From Thermomonas sp. (lineage in GTDB: Bacteria; Pseudomonadota; Gammaproteobacteria; Xanthomonadales; Xanthomonadaceae), in the NCBI RefSeq assembly GCF_019104945.1, contig NZ_JAHRWW010000053.1, positions 50,604-114,603 on the forward strand: DNA of 64,000 nt, written 5' to 3'. A program made the translations under genes and the position numbers. Within the stretch, counting starts at the first letter, position 1. Each line of letters starts with the position of its first letter. Shown here piece by piece: positions 47,874-57,698 of this stretch. The notes below the pieces were generated by a model. The model ran no database searches. It worked only from the letters and a program-made list of their open reading frames with translations, and was not told the DNA's origin.

Positions 47874-48362
47874 GTGCCTCCCGCATCCAAACCCGCCAAA
47901 GCCGAAGAAGCCGCTGCGCCCGCTAAAAAATCGGGTAAGCTCAAAATCATCATCATTGCGCTATTGGTACTGCTGCTTGCGGGTGGCGGTGCGGCGTTTT
48001 TCTTGATGAAGCCCTCCAAGCCAGCAGGCCCAAAACCGCTAGCGCCACCGCAGTACATCGCGCTGGAACCATCATTCGTGGTCAATTTGGCCGACCCGAA
48101 TGCCGTGCATTATTTACAAGCGGATATCCAGCTACAGACACGTGACCCCGAGACTGCGGCGGCCATTACCCTGCACATGCCCATTATTCGTAACAAGCTA
48201 TTGCTGATGTTTGGCCAGCAAACCTCCGAGCAGCTCAATGGCCGCAACGGCAAAGAACAACTGCAAAAACAAGCGCTCACAGAAGTGCGCAAAGTGCTGA
48301 AAGAACAACACGCTGCCGACAAGGTTGACGCACTGCTGTTTACCAGTGTTGTGATCCAGTAA
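47874..48362 (+). CDS. fliL: flagellar basal body-associated protein FliL
   Basis: 162-residue single-pass membrane protein around the stator. Cytoplasmic Ala/Lys-rich N-terminus, one transmembrane helix (about 24-44, IIIIALLVLLLAGGGAAFF), and a periplasmic stomatin-like domain (LEPSFVVNLADPNAVHYLQ; ITLHMPIIRNKLLLMFG). GTG start with GGAAGG upstream. First gene of a sigma-54 driven fliL-fliR block. Confidence 0.93.
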   Translation: MPPASKPAKAEEAAAPAKKSGKLKIIIIALLVLLLAGGGAAFFLMKPSKPAGPKPLAPPQYIALEPSFVVNLADPNAVHYLQADIQLQTRDPETAAAITLHMPIIRNKLLLMFGQQTSEQLNGRNGKEQLQKQALTEVRKVLKEQHAADKVDALLFTSVVIQ

Positions 48363-48372
48363 GGAGCCCGTC

Positions 48373-49368
48373 ATGACCGCCGACCTACTTAGCCAAGACG
48401 AAATCGACGCCCTACTTCACGGCGTTGATTCCGGCGAGGTTGAAACTGAAGCGCCGCCGACACCAGGCGAGGTGCGCGGTTATGACTTCTCCAGCCAAGA
48501 ACGCATTATTCGTGGCCGCCTGCCGTCGCTTGAAATGATCAACGACCGCTTCGCCCGCGCATGGCGCATTGGCCTGTTCAATTTACTGCGTCGCTCGCCC
48601 GACCTCACCGTGCGCGGTGTGGATATGATTCGGTTCAACGAATACATCCATTCGCTCCACGTTCCCACCAATATCAATCTGTTCAAGGTCAAACCGCTGC
48701 GCGGCACCGCCATGATCATGATGGAGCCACGGTTGATCTTTACCGTGGTCGATAATTTCTTTGGCGGCAACGGCAAATACCACACCCGAATTGAAGGGCG
48801 TGAGTTCACGCAAACCGAAATGCGCGTCATCAATCTGCTGCTGAAGCAGATTTTTGCCGACTTCACCGAAGCGTGGTTACCTGTGATGCCGGTTGAATTC
48901 GAGTACATGAATTCTGAAGTCAACCCGCATTTCGCCAATATCATCAGCCCACGTGAGTACATTGTCGTTTCGCGTTTTCACGTTGAACTTGATGGCGGTG
49001 CTGGCGAGATGCACATGGCGCTACCGTGGTCCATGCTTGAACCGATTCGCGAGCACCTTGATGCAGGCGTTCAAGGCGACCGTATCGAGCGTGACGAAAC
49101 CTGGACGCGCTCGCTCCATGCGCAGCTGCGCGATGTTGAGGTAGAGCTCACCAGTATTTTGGCGCAGCGCCAGATCAGCCTGCGCGAGCTCAGCAAACTC
49201 AAAGTGGGCGACATCATTCCGATCAACCCGCAGTCTGAAGTCCCTCTTTTTGTGGAGGACATGCCACTATTTTCTGGTGAATTTGGCGTTCATAACGACC
49301 ACAACTCAGTCAAGATCACCTCGGTACATGCCCCTCTTGCTATTCAAGATATTCGGAAACAACCATGA
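48373..49368 (+). CDS. fliM: flagellar motor switch protein FliM
   Basis: 331-residue C-ring protein that receives CheY-P. The extreme N-terminus LLSQDEIDALLHGVD is the CheY-binding peptide; the middle CheC-like domain starts at about 40 (SSQERIIRGRLPSLEMIND in parts) and the C-terminal SpoA domain at about 245 binds FliN. A GGAG ribosome binding site is eight bases from the ATG. It overlaps fliN by four bases. Confidence 0.97.
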   Translation: MTADLLSQDEIDALLHGVDSGEVETEAPPTPGEVRGYDFSSQERIIRGRLPSLEMINDRFARAWRIGLFNLLRRSPDLTVRGVDMIRFNEYIHSLHVPTNINLFKVKPLRGTAMIMMEPRLIFTVVDNFFGGNGKYHTRIEGREFTQTEMRVINLLLKQIFADFTEAWLPVMPVEFEYMNSEVNPHFANIISPREYIVVSRFHVELDGGAGEMHMALPWSMLEPIREHLDAGVQGDRIERDETWTRSLHAQLRDVEVELTSILAQRQISLRELSKLKVGDIIPINPQSEVPLFVEDMPLFSGEFGVHNDHNSVKITSVHAPLAIQDIRKQP

Positions 49369-49697
49369 GCACAGATAACGAAGCCGAGCGCGCCGCCTTT
49401 GATTCATTAACATCCGAAAAAAATGCGGATACGGGTGATATCAACCTCGACGTCATCCTCGACGTGCCGGTGACGTTGTCGCTGGTCGTTGGCCGTACCA
49501 AAATTCCGATTCGCAGTCTGCTTCAGCTCAATCAAGGCTCCGTTGTGGAGCTAGAGCGTGCGGCTGGTGAACCGATGGATGTCTTCGTCAACGACACACT
49601 CATTGCACAGGGTGAAGTTGTCGTGGTGAACGACCGATTCGGCGTGCGTTTGACCGATGTGGTTAGCCCCGCCGAACGCATCAAGCGCCTGCGCTGA
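49365..49697 (+). CDS. fliN: flagellar motor switch protein FliN
   Basis: 110 residues made of an acidic N-terminal tail and one SpoA domain (NLDVILDVPVTLSLVVGRTK, LLQLNQGSVVELERAAGEP in parts, DRFGVRLTDVVSPAERIKRL). Forms the lower C-ring with FliM and binds FliH. Overlaps fliM by ATGA; fliO follows after eight bases. Confidence 0.96.
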   Translation: MSTDNEAERAAFDSLTSEKNADTGDINLDVILDVPVTLSLVVGRTKIPIRSLLQLNQGSVVELERAAGEPMDVFVNDTLIAQGEVVVVNDRFGVRLTDVVSPAERIKRLR

Positions 49698-49705
49698 GTC
49701 TGCCA

Positions 49706-50107
49706 ATGCAGCAGCCCACCTCTCTGCCATTCAAGCCTGCGGCCACGACAACAACGGCGCACACTGCTCAACCGGAAGCCCCGAGTACAGCAGGCGCGAT
49801 TGGCGGCACGCTATTTTCGCTGGCGATTGTCCTAGGCCTAATTTTTATTTTGGCCTGGCTTGCGCGGCGCATGCCCGGTGCGCTCGGACAACGTAGCCAA
49901 GGGCTGCGGCTGGTGGCCTCGCTGCCACTCACCACGCGCGAACGCATTGTGGTGGTGGATGTGGGCGGCACCCAATTGCTGCTAGGCACCGGTGCATCAG
50001 GAACACGCGTGTTGCACAAGCTTGAAACCCCTCTCCCTGAAGCCCCCGCCGCACAGGCGCCCGCATTTGCGCAGCTGCTGGCCAAGCACATGAGGAAAAA
50101 CCCGTGA
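49706..50107 (+). CDS. fliO: flagellar biosynthesis protein FliO
   Basis: 133-residue small bitopic protein assisting FliP assembly. One transmembrane helix (about 32-52, GTLFSLAIVLGLIFILAWLA) followed by RRMPGALGQRSQGLRLVASLPL and RERIVVVDVGGTQLLLG, typical of FliO. Weak ribosome binding site; likely coupled to fliN. It overlaps the GTG start of fliP. Confidence 0.92.
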   Translation: MQQPTSLPFKPAATTTTAHTAQPEAPSTAGAIGGTLFSLAIVLGLIFILAWLARRMPGALGQRSQGLRLVASLPLTTRERIVVVDVGGTQLLLGTGASGTRVLHKLETPLPEAPAAQAPAFAQLLAKHMRKNP

Positions 50108-50931
50108 GCGCGGCGCGCTGGCAGCGCCCAACACAGCTTGCCGCAAGCCCTTGGTTTTGGCTGTTCGCACTCATTGCGCTTACATGGTTTGGCATGGGCG
50201 ATGTCTTTGCACAGGCAGCCCCTGCCGCCGCGCCACCAGCGCCGCCTTCGCCACTGCCCAATCTTCCTGCGGTCAATATCGGCCAAGTAGGCAACCAGCC
50301 GGTGAGTATGCCGATGCAGGTGCTGTTGCTGATGACCAGCATCACCCTGCTACCTGCGTTGCTGCTGGGTATCACGGCATTTACCCGCATCATCATTGTA
50401 TTGAGCCTGCTGCGACAGGCACTTGGCACCGGCCAAGCACCGTCCAACCAGATTTTGCTGGCGCTGGCGCTGTTTCTCACGGCCATGATTATGCAGCCGG
50501 TGTTTAATCAGGCTTGGGTGGCAGGTATCGCGCCGTATCTGGATCAGAAAATTGATTTCTATACCGCGTGGACAGCAGCCTCCGGCCCGTTCCGAGAGTT
50601 CATGCTGGCACAAATTCGCGATGCCGACCTCATGACGTTTGCAGGCCTGTCTGGTACCGGCCCCTACGCAACGCCGCAGGACGTGCCGTTCGGTGTACTG
50701 GCCGCTTCATTTCTCACATCCGAGCTCAAGACCGCGTTTGAAATTGCCTTCTTGATCTACATCCCATTCGTGATCATCGACCTTGTGGTGGCCAGCGTAT
50801 TGATGTCGATGGGCATGATGATGCTCTCGCCCATGCTGATCTCTGCGCCGTTCAAAATTCTGCTGTTTGTTCTGGTCGATGGCTGGGTGCTGGTGGTGGG
50901 CTCGCTGGCCGGCAGCTTCAACGTCACCTAA
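50104..50931 (+). CDS. fliP: flagellar export gate protein FliP
   Basis: 275 residues: cleavable signal peptide (about 15-40, ending DVFAQA), then a Pro/Ala linker and four transmembrane helices with MLLMTSITLLPA-like LLLMTSITLLPALLLG, FTRIIIVLSLLRQALGTGQ and MGMMMLSPMLISAPFKILLF. Core of the export gate with FliQ and FliR. GTG start within the fliO stop. Confidence 0.97.
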   Translation: MSAARWQRPTQLAASPWFWLFALIALTWFGMGDVFAQAAPAAAPPAPPSPLPNLPAVNIGQVGNQPVSMPMQVLLLMTSITLLPALLLGITAFTRIIIVLSLLRQALGTGQAPSNQILLALALFLTAMIMQPVFNQAWVAGIAPYLDQKIDFYTAWTAASGPFREFMLAQIRDADLMTFAGLSGTGPYATPQDVPFGVLAASFLTSELKTAFEIAFLIYIPFVIIDLVVASVLMSMGMMMLSPMLISAPFKILLFVLVDGWVLVVGSLAGSFNVT

Positions 50932-50945
50932 AGGAGAAACGCGCA

Positions 50946-51215
50946 ATGTCTCCAGAAATGGCGTTAACCCAGCTGGCCAAAGGTCTCTATCTCGCACTTC
51001 TACTCGGTGGGCCGCCGCTGCTCGCTGTGCTGGTCACCGGCGTGATCGTGGGTATCATCCAAGCCGCGACTTCGATCAACGAACCCACTGTGGCCTTCGT
51101 GGCTAAGGTTATTGCGCTTGCCGCCACCATGGCGATCACCGGCAACTTCTTGCTGGGGCGGCTGGTATCGTTCACCACGGAGCTGTTCCGGCAAATTCCA
51201 CATTTGATCGGCTAA
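50946..51215 (+). CDS. fliQ: flagellar export gate protein FliQ
   Basis: 89 residues with two transmembrane hairpin helices (GLYLALLLGGPPLLAVLVTG and AKVIALAATMAITGNFLLG) and the conserved IIQAATSINEPTVAFV loop. AAAGGAG lies ten bases before the ATG. Confidence 0.97.
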   Translation: MSPEMALTQLAKGLYLALLLGGPPLLAVLVTGVIVGIIQAATSINEPTVAFVAKVIALAATMAITGNFLLGRLVSFTTELFRQIPHLIG

Positions 51216-51224
51216 CCACGCGCC

Positions 51225-52013
51225 GTGGACACGATCACGCTCACCACCGCTACCGGCATCAACCTATTTGCGCTGTTTTCTACTGTACTGTGGTATTCGC
51301 TGCGTGTCGGAGCCATGCTGCAGGTATTGCCATTTGTCGGTGGACGGGGCATCCCACTGCGTGCGCGCTTGCTCTTGATTCTAGTGCTCTCGGCCATGAT
51401 GGCCAGCTTCCTACCTGCCCCCCCTGCGGCAACGGTGAGCGCCCTCACCACGCTGTCGGTACTGCGCGAACTCGCCATTGGCGCAGCTATTGGCTTGATG
51501 ATTCGGCTTGCCTTTGAAGCGGGCAACCTCGCCGGCCAGTTTATTTCGCAAGACATGGCGCTCTCGTTTGCCACGATGACAGACCCGGCCAATCAGTCGT
51601 CGATGTCGGTAGTCTCGCTATGGTTTTTTATTACCTTCGGTTTGATGTTTTTCACCTTGGATGCGCATCTTGCACTGATTAGTCTGGTGGCCGATAGCTA
51701 CCGCGCGGTTCCCATTGGTGTTGCACTACCGGACACGCAAGCCTTCCTCGCCCGCGTCCCCGAATTTGTTCCCGTGATTTTGCGTGCCAGCGTGCTGATT
51801 TCACTACCGGTCACCGTGGCCCTGCTTTCTGTACATATCATCGTTGGCGTGCTGGCGCGCGCTGCGCCACAGCTCAACCCCATCCAAATTGGCATGCCAG
51901 TCGCCCTACTTATGGGGCTGTTCCTGCTGGCTGCCTTGGCACAAGAATTGCTAGGACCTATACGCGCGTTGTTTATGGAGGCATTCCAAGCCGCCCGCGC
52001 CGTAACAGGTTGA
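51225..52013 (+). CDS. fliR: flagellar export gate protein FliR
   Basis: 262-residue polytopic protein completing the FliPQR pore. Recognisable by GRGIPLRARLLLILVLSAMM, GLMIRLAFEAGNLAGQFIS and GVLARAAPQLNPIQIGMPV. It starts with GTG nine bases after fliQ without a clear ribosome binding site. flhB follows after four bases. Confidence 0.95.
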   Translation: MDTITLTTATGINLFALFSTVLWYSLRVGAMLQVLPFVGGRGIPLRARLLLILVLSAMMASFLPAPPAATVSALTTLSVLRELAIGAAIGLMIRLAFEAGNLAGQFISQDMALSFATMTDPANQSSMSVVSLWFFITFGLMFFTLDAHLALISLVADSYRAVPIGVALPDTQAFLARVPEFVPVILRASVLISLPVTVALLSVHIIVGVLARAAPQLNPIQIGMPVALLMGLFLLAALAQELLGPIRALFMEAFQAARAVTG

Positions 52014-52017
52014 GAGC

Positions 52018-53160
52018 ATGAGTGAAACAGCCGATCGCGAAGACCGGACAGAAGCCCCGACACCGAAACGATTGCGCGAAGCCAGCGAACGCGGCGATGT
52101 CCCGCGCTCTAAAGAACTTGCCAACGTCGCGGTATTAGGCTGCTCCGTCATCGCCCTGCTCGCCAGCGGCAGCTTCATGGCGCGCACATCGTTGGGCTGG
52201 ATGCACAATGCCCTCGCCTTCGAGCCAGAATTGATTGGTCAGCATGATCGCTTAATCAAACACGCTGTACTGATGCTCGGCACATCTGTGCTGCCCATCC
52301 TCCCCATGCTTGCAGTGGCCCTGCTGGCCTGCTTCATTTCTCCACTGGCCATGGGGGGCCTGCGCTTTAGTACAGAGGCACTGGAGCCCAAATTTGAACG
52401 CCTAAGCCCCATGGCCTGGCTGCGCCGCGTGTACGGGCAAGAAGGCGTTGCTGAAATCATTCGCTCGCTGCTGCGCGTGCTCATCGTTGGGCTGGTGGGG
52501 GCGTGGGCGATGCGCAACGCGCTGCAATCCATTCCTGGCCTGCAGCGGATGCCGCTGGAAAGCGCGGTGAGCCAAGGCATGGTCAGCATGCTGCACGTAC
52601 TTGGCTATGTGGTGGGCTCGATGGGCCTGCTCGCCGCCGCCGATGCGCCCTATCAGCGCTGGAACTGGGCGCAAAAGCTCAAGATGACCAAGCAAGAAGT
52701 GCGCGACGAGTTCAAAGAAACCGAAGGTAACCCTGAGGTTAAAGGCAAGCTCAAGCAAATCGCCCGCCAGCAGGCGCAGCGGCAAATGATGGAAGCCGTG
52801 CCTACGGCCGATGTCATCATCACCAACCCCACCCACTATGCGGTCGCACTCAAGTACGAAATCGGCAAGATGGCCGCCCCAAAAGTGGTAGCGCTTGGGG
52901 TGGATGAAATTGCCATGCGCATTCGCGATGTCGCCGAAAAACACCGGGTCAGCATGATCGAGGCGCCCCCTTTGGCACGCGCCTTGTATCGCCATTCCAA
53001 ATTGAATCAGGAAATTCCCGTGACGCTCTACGCCGCCGTGGCCCAAGTGCTTTCTTACGTCTTCCAGCTGCGTCGCTGGAACCCACGTATGGGGCCAATG
53101 CCGCAACTGGCCAAAGTCGTCATTGACCCCGCATTGGATGATGGGCAGACCCCAAGATGA
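52018..53160 (+). CDS. flhB: flagellar export switch protein FlhB
   Basis: 380 residues: cytoplasmic N-terminus DREDRTEAPTPKRLREA, four transmembrane helices (about 30-210) and a C-terminal autocleavage domain with the NPTH site at Asn270 (VIITNPTHYAVALKY). Switches export from rod/hook to filament substrates together with FliK. The conserved linker KMTKQEVRDEFKETEGNP-type sequence is present. Overlaps flhA by four bases. Confidence 0.97.
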   Translation: MSETADREDRTEAPTPKRLREASERGDVPRSKELANVAVLGCSVIALLASGSFMARTSLGWMHNALAFEPELIGQHDRLIKHAVLMLGTSVLPILPMLAVALLACFISPLAMGGLRFSTEALEPKFERLSPMAWLRRVYGQEGVAEIIRSLLRVLIVGLVGAWAMRNALQSIPGLQRMPLESAVSQGMVSMLHVLGYVVGSMGLLAAADAPYQRWNWAQKLKMTKQEVRDEFKETEGNPEVKGKLKQIARQQAQRQMMEAVPTADVIITNPTHYAVALKYEIGKMAAPKVVALGVDEIAMRIRDVAEKHRVSMIEAPPLARALYRHSKLNQEIPVTLYAAVAQVLSYVFQLRRWNPRMGPMPQLAKVVIDPALDDGQTPR

Positions 53161-55235
53161 GCGCAACACCACAAGGCAACTCGTTGAATTCTCTACTGCA
53201 TTCACTGCGCAGTGGTGCCGCCGCACCGGTGGTGGTGCTGGCAATGCTGTCGATGGTGGTGGTGCCGCTGCCGCCGTTCCTGCTCGACATTCTCTTCACC
53301 ATTAATATCGCGTTGTCACTCATGGTGCTGCTGGCGGTGGTGTATGTGAAACGGCCGCTGGAATTCTCAGTCTTCCCCAGCGTACTGCTGATGGTCACCC
53401 TGCTGCGGCTTTCGCTGAACGTGGCCTCCACCCGTGTGGTGCTGCTGCATGGCCACCAAGGCGGCGCAGCAGCGGGGCATGTGATCGAATCATTCGGCAA
53501 TTTCGTGGTTGGCGGCAGCTATGCCGTCGGCATCATCGTGTTCGCCATCCTCACCATCGTTAACTTTGTGGTGGTCACCAAAGGCTCTGGGCGTATTTCT
53601 GAAGTGTCGGCGCGTTTTATTCTTGACGCATTGCCCGGCAAACAGATGGCGATCGACGCCGATCTCAACGCGGGCCTGCTCTCGCGCGAAGACGCCAAAA
53701 TGCGCCGCGAAGAAGTGCGTAACGAAGCCGACTTCTATGGCTCGATGGACGGTGCCAGCAAATTCGTGCGCGGCGACGCCATCGCGGGCCTGCTTATTCT
53801 TGTCATCAACCTTGTTGGCGGCGTGGCAATCGGCACCTTGCAGCACGGTTTGGGTTTTGCTGATGCAATGCAGACCTACACCCTGCTGGCCATTGGTGAC
53901 GGCCTTGTGGCCCAGCTTCCGGCCCTGTTGGTGTCCACTGCCGTGGCCATGCTGGTCACCCGCGCTACCCGCGAGCAGGAAATGGGCGCCGCTGTGGGCG
54001 AACAGGTGTTCGGCCAGCGCCGCGCGCTGATCGTAGCGGCCGGTCTTATGGGCCTGATTGGTGTCGTACCGGGAATGCCCAACCTGCCCTTCCTGCTGTT
54101 TGCGGGCATCCTTGGTTATGCCGCGTGGCGACTGAAGAAAAATGAAGACGCCGCAGCGCTAGTCCCCGCGGCCGACGAAGCGGCTGCGCAAGCCGCGGCC
54201 CCCGCAGCCGAGCTAAGTTGGGATGAAGTCCGCCCTGCCGAGCCATTGGGCTTGGAAGTGGGCTACAAGCTCATTGCACTGGTCGATAAATCACAAGGCG
54301 GCGAACTTTTGACGCGGCTCAAAGGCGTGCGCCGAAAACTTACCCAAGACCTCGGCTTTCTTATCCCCGCCGTACACGTGCGCGACAATTTGGAGCTCCC
54401 TGCGGGCCAATACCGCATTTTGGTACACGGCGTTCCGGTGGGCAGCGGCGAACTTCACCCCGACCGCATGATGGCGCTGGATCCCGGCAAAGTGTTTGGC
54501 CCGCTGGAAGGCATTCCCGGCAAAGACCCGGCTTTTGGGCTTGATGCCACATGGATCCTGCCCAGCCAGCGCGCCCACGCTGAGTCCTTAGGCTATACCG
54601 TGGTGGATGCGGGTACCGTCATTGCAACCCACCTCTCGCACGTTGTGCGCGAGCGCGCCAGTGAACTGTTGGGCCACGATGAAGTGCAGCACCTGCTCTC
54701 CAGTGTCGGCAAGATGTCGCCCAAGCTCGTCGAAGACCTGACACCGAAGCTGCTGCCGCTGTCGGTGATCGTGCGCGTGCTGCAATCCCTGCTGGCCGAA
54801 CGCGTGTCGCTCAAGCAAATTCGCCGCATCGTGGAAGCCCTGCTTGAACACGGCATCATGACCCAAGACCCCGCCGCGCTCACTGCCGCCGTGCGCACGG
54901 CGCTTGGGGCCTTTATCGTGCAAGAACTCAATGGGATGGCCGCCGAACTGCCGGTCTTTACCTTAGCTCCGCAAATGGAACGCATCTTGCAAGACTCGGT
55001 TAACGGCCAAGGGGCTGCGTTGGAACCCGGGCTTGCTGAGCGGCTGCATCAAAGCCTCAGCGAGTGCGTGAGCAGGCAAGAACAACGGGGGGAACCCGCC
55101 ATTTTGCTTGTTCCCGGTGGGATCCGCGCAGCTATCTCACGGCTGGTGCGCCACAGCGTACCGCAGCTTTCGGTTCTGGCGTATGGTGAAGTTCCGGAAG
55201 ACAAGCGGTTGCGGCTGCTAGGAGCTGTTGGTTAA
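53157..55235 (+). CDS. flhA: flagellar export gate protein FlhA
   Basis: 692 residues with an eight-helix membrane domain (about 20-335), including the family signature KRPLEFSVFPSVLLMVTLLRL in parts and the FHIPEP-loop region RFILDALPGKQMAIDADLNAG, and a four-domain cytoplasmic part that docks chaperone-substrate complexes. Start overlaps flhB. A 32-base gap separates it from flhF. Confidence 0.97.
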   Translation: MSATPQGNSLNSLLHSLRSGAAAPVVVLAMLSMVVVPLPPFLLDILFTINIALSLMVLLAVVYVKRPLEFSVFPSVLLMVTLLRLSLNVASTRVVLLHGHQGGAAAGHVIESFGNFVVGGSYAVGIIVFAILTIVNFVVVTKGSGRISEVSARFILDALPGKQMAIDADLNAGLLSREDAKMRREEVRNEADFYGSMDGASKFVRGDAIAGLLILVINLVGGVAIGTLQHGLGFADAMQTYTLLAIGDGLVAQLPALLVSTAVAMLVTRATREQEMGAAVGEQVFGQRRALIVAAGLMGLIGVVPGMPNLPFLLFAGILGYAAWRLKKNEDAAALVPAADEAAAQAAAPAAELSWDEVRPAEPLGLEVGYKLIALVDKSQGGELLTRLKGVRRKLTQDLGFLIPAVHVRDNLELPAGQYRILVHGVPVGSGELHPDRMMALDPGKVFGPLEGIPGKDPAFGLDATWILPSQRAHAESLGYTVVDAGTVIATHLSHVVRERASELLGHDEVQHLLSSVGKMSPKLVEDLTPKLLPLSVIVRVLQSLLAERVSLKQIRRIVEALLEHGIMTQDPAALTAAVRTALGAFIVQELNGMAAELPVFTLAPQMERILQDSVNGQGAALEPGLAERLHQSLSECVSRQEQRGEPAILLVPGGIRAAISRLVRHSVPQLSVLAYGEVPEDKRLRLLGAVG

Positions 55236-55267
55236 CCCTTTTATCGACACGACATTAAAAAACGACC

Positions 55268-56857
55268 ATGAGAATCAAACGCTTCACGGCTCCCGACATG
55301 CGCACCGCGCTGCGCCGTATCCGCGACGAACAAGGTCCGGACGCGGTTATTTTGTCCAGCCACCAGCTGGCCGAGGGTGGTGTCGAGGTGGTCGCGGCCA
55401 CCGATTACGATGAAGCGCTCGTGCAGCAAACCCTGCGCACGATGACAACACCGGCTCCGCGCAGTGCACCAGAACCGCAGCCCGCGCCGCATACCGTTCC
55501 CGAACCTAACCACCATGAGCGCGCGGTGTTCCATATCGACGGCGTGCCGGTCGCCCCCGCAGAAGCCGCCGCAGCATCCGTTAAGCAAGAACGCTCCAGC
55601 AGCCGTATCGAACAAGTGATGTCGGTTTTTTCAGCGCGCAAACCCGCCGCCGAAACCACGGCCGCGCTGCAGCGTATCGAACCCACGCTCGAGCCACAGC
55701 AAGACCTTGTCAAAGCACTGCGTCGCGCCCCCAAAGCCGCACAGACACCGGTGGCCGCGACAGCGCCCCCCGCGCCTGCACCAATACCTGCACAGACGCC
55801 TGCACAAGCGCTACGCGAGGCCTTGGCGAACAACCCGGCCACCCGCTTGGTTCAGCCGCCTGCACCGCCGGTCGCGGCTGTCGCTCAGCCCGCCCCCGCA
55901 CCAGCGGTTAGTACCACCCCTGCACCGCCGCTACGCTCCGTCGAGACCGACCCCGCCGTCACTGCACTGCGCGCCGAACTCAGTTCTATGCGCAAAATGA
56001 TTGAACGCGAACTCGGCCAGTTTGCTGGAGAACGCCTACGCGGCTCCCCGGCGCGCGCCGCCGCACTCGACATGCTGGCCGCCTTCGGCTGCAGCGACAC
56101 ATTGGCGCAGCAGATCGCAGGCCAGCTTGACCCCGCACTTTCCACCAGCGATGTGGTTGAAGTCACCCGTAATGCGCTTGCGGCCCAGCTTCCTATTGCG
56201 ACCGAAGACCCGCTAGAAAAAGGTGGCGTTATCGCCCTACTTGGCCCTACCGGCGCCGGTAAAACCACCACCATTGCCAAACTTGCCGCGCGCTATGCCG
56301 CCCGCCACCGCGCCCGCGATGTTGCCTTGATCAGCGCCGATAACGAGCGCACCGGCGCACGCGAACAACTGCACGCCCTAGGCCGCCGCCTCGGCGTTAC
56401 GGTATGCGACGCCGACGGCCCCGAAGGCCTCACCCACGCCTTAGAGCAACTTGCCGACTACCCCCTGGTGCTCATTGATACCGCTGGTTACGGCCTGCGC
56501 GACCGCGGCCTACTGCGTCAAATCCTATGGGTGCGCGGCGCCAGCAACGTGCGCTGCATGCTGGTGGTTCCTGCCAATGGCAACCCAGCCGACCTGTCTG
56601 AACTGCTGAAACGCTACCGTTCGGCCGCCCCAGAAGCCACCGTTTTAACCAAATTAGACGAAAGCACCTGTCTAGGGGCTGCGCTATCGGTGCTGGTGCA
56701 GCATAATCTGCCTATGGCCTACACGGCCTCTGGCCAGCAGGTGCCCGATGACATCGAGCTGGCCGATGCACGGTGTATGGTCAGCGCTATTGATTTTCCG
56801 CGCCGGGCTGGCGCGGCCAGCCCCCTCCATGATGATGGTCACCATGCATTCGCCTGA
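55268..56857 (+). CDS. flhF: signal-recognition-particle-like GTPase FlhF
   Basis: Sets pole position and number of flagella. 529 residues: N-terminal B domain (MRIKRFTAPDMRTALRRIR), a long Pro/Ala-rich linker (about 60-225), and NG domain with P-loop GPTGAGKTTT (326-335), IDTAGYGLRD and LTKLDEST. The linker is the part that varies most between species. It overlaps fleN by about 29 bases. Confidence 0.95.
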   Translation: MRIKRFTAPDMRTALRRIRDEQGPDAVILSSHQLAEGGVEVVAATDYDEALVQQTLRTMTTPAPRSAPEPQPAPHTVPEPNHHERAVFHIDGVPVAPAEAAAASVKQERSSSRIEQVMSVFSARKPAAETTAALQRIEPTLEPQQDLVKALRRAPKAAQTPVAATAPPAPAPIPAQTPAQALREALANNPATRLVQPPAPPVAAVAQPAPAPAVSTTPAPPLRSVETDPAVTALRAELSSMRKMIERELGQFAGERLRGSPARAAALDMLAAFGCSDTLAQQIAGQLDPALSTSDVVEVTRNALAAQLPIATEDPLEKGGVIALLGPTGAGKTTTIAKLAARYAARHRARDVALISADNERTGAREQLHALGRRLGVTVCDADGPEGLTHALEQLADYPLVLIDTAGYGLRDRGLLRQILWVRGASNVRCMLVVPANGNPADLSELLKRYRSAAPEATVLTKLDESTCLGAALSVLVQHNLPMAYTASGQQVPDDIELADARCMVSAIDFPRRAGAASPLHDDGHHAFA

Positions 56858-57698
56858 CGCCACCTCCAACGAACCTCTCCGCGCCCCGCGTGTTATCGCC
56901 GTTACCGGCGGCAAGGGCGGTGTGGGTAAAACCACGACGTCCGTGAATCTGGCAATGGCCATGATCGAAGCGGGTCAGCGCACCCTATTACTCGATACCG
57001 ACCTTGGCCTAGCCAATGTCGATGTGATGCTGGGCCTATCACCCAAATTCACCTTGGCCGACGTCTTTGCCGGGCGCTGCGAGCTGCAAGACACCATTTT
57101 AGAAGGCCCCAAAGGGCTGATGGTGGTGCCTGCTGCTTCGGGCAAGCGCCATATGACCGAGCTTTTGCCGCAGCAGCACATTGGCCTTGTCAATGCGTTC
57201 TCTCAACTCAACATCCCACTCGATGTGATGATCGTTGATACCCCAGCGGGTATTAGCGATAGCGTGCTGACCTTCTGCCAAGCCGCGCAGGAGGTCATCC
57301 TTGTGGTTTGCGACGAGCCCGCCTCGGTAACCGACGCCTACGCGCTGGTGAAAATTCTAAGCCGCGACCGCGGCGTCAACCGCATCCAGGTGCTGGCCAA
57401 CCAAGTGCCGAACGTCAACGAAGGCCGCTCCGTGTTCGACAAGCTCGAACGCGTCACCTCGCGCTTCCTAGATGTCACCCTGTCCTATTTGGGCGCCATT
57501 CCCCGTGATGAATGGTTACGCCTCTCCATTCAGCGCCAAGAGCCCGTTGTGGAAGCCTTTCCCACCGCCCCTGCATCACTTGCTTTTCGCGACATTGTGC
57601 GCAAGATAGGCAAATGGCAGGCCCCACAAGGGCCACGTGGACACGTTGAATTCTTCACCGACCGCCTAGTCGCCACCCAAGGGAGCACCGTTGCGTGA
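56829..57698 (+). CDS. fleN: flagellar number regulator FleN (FlhG, MinD-like ATPase)
   Basis: Antagonist of FleQ and FlhF that limits flagellar number. The 289-residue form has the deviant Walker A KGGVGKTTT (29-37), LLDTDLGLANVDVMLGL and the switch region VDTPAGISDSVLTF; the C-terminus lacks a clear amphipathic MinD helix at its last residues, but a membrane-targeting region may be internal. Several tandem ATG codons (56829, 56832, 56835, 56844) could be the start; 56829 is given, all within flhF. Confidence 0.93.
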   Translation: MMMVTMHSPDATSNEPLRAPRVIAVTGGKGGVGKTTTSVNLAMAMIEAGQRTLLLDTDLGLANVDVMLGLSPKFTLADVFAGRCELQDTILEGPKGLMVVPAASGKRHMTELLPQQHIGLVNAFSQLNIPLDVMIVDTPAGISDSVLTFCQAAQEVILVVCDEPASVTDAYALVKILSRDRGVNRIQVLANQVPNVNEGRSVFDKLERVTSRFLDVTLSYLGAIPRDEWLRLSIQRQEPVVEAFPTAPASLAFRDIVRKIGKWQAPQGPRGHVEFFTDRLVATQGSTVA

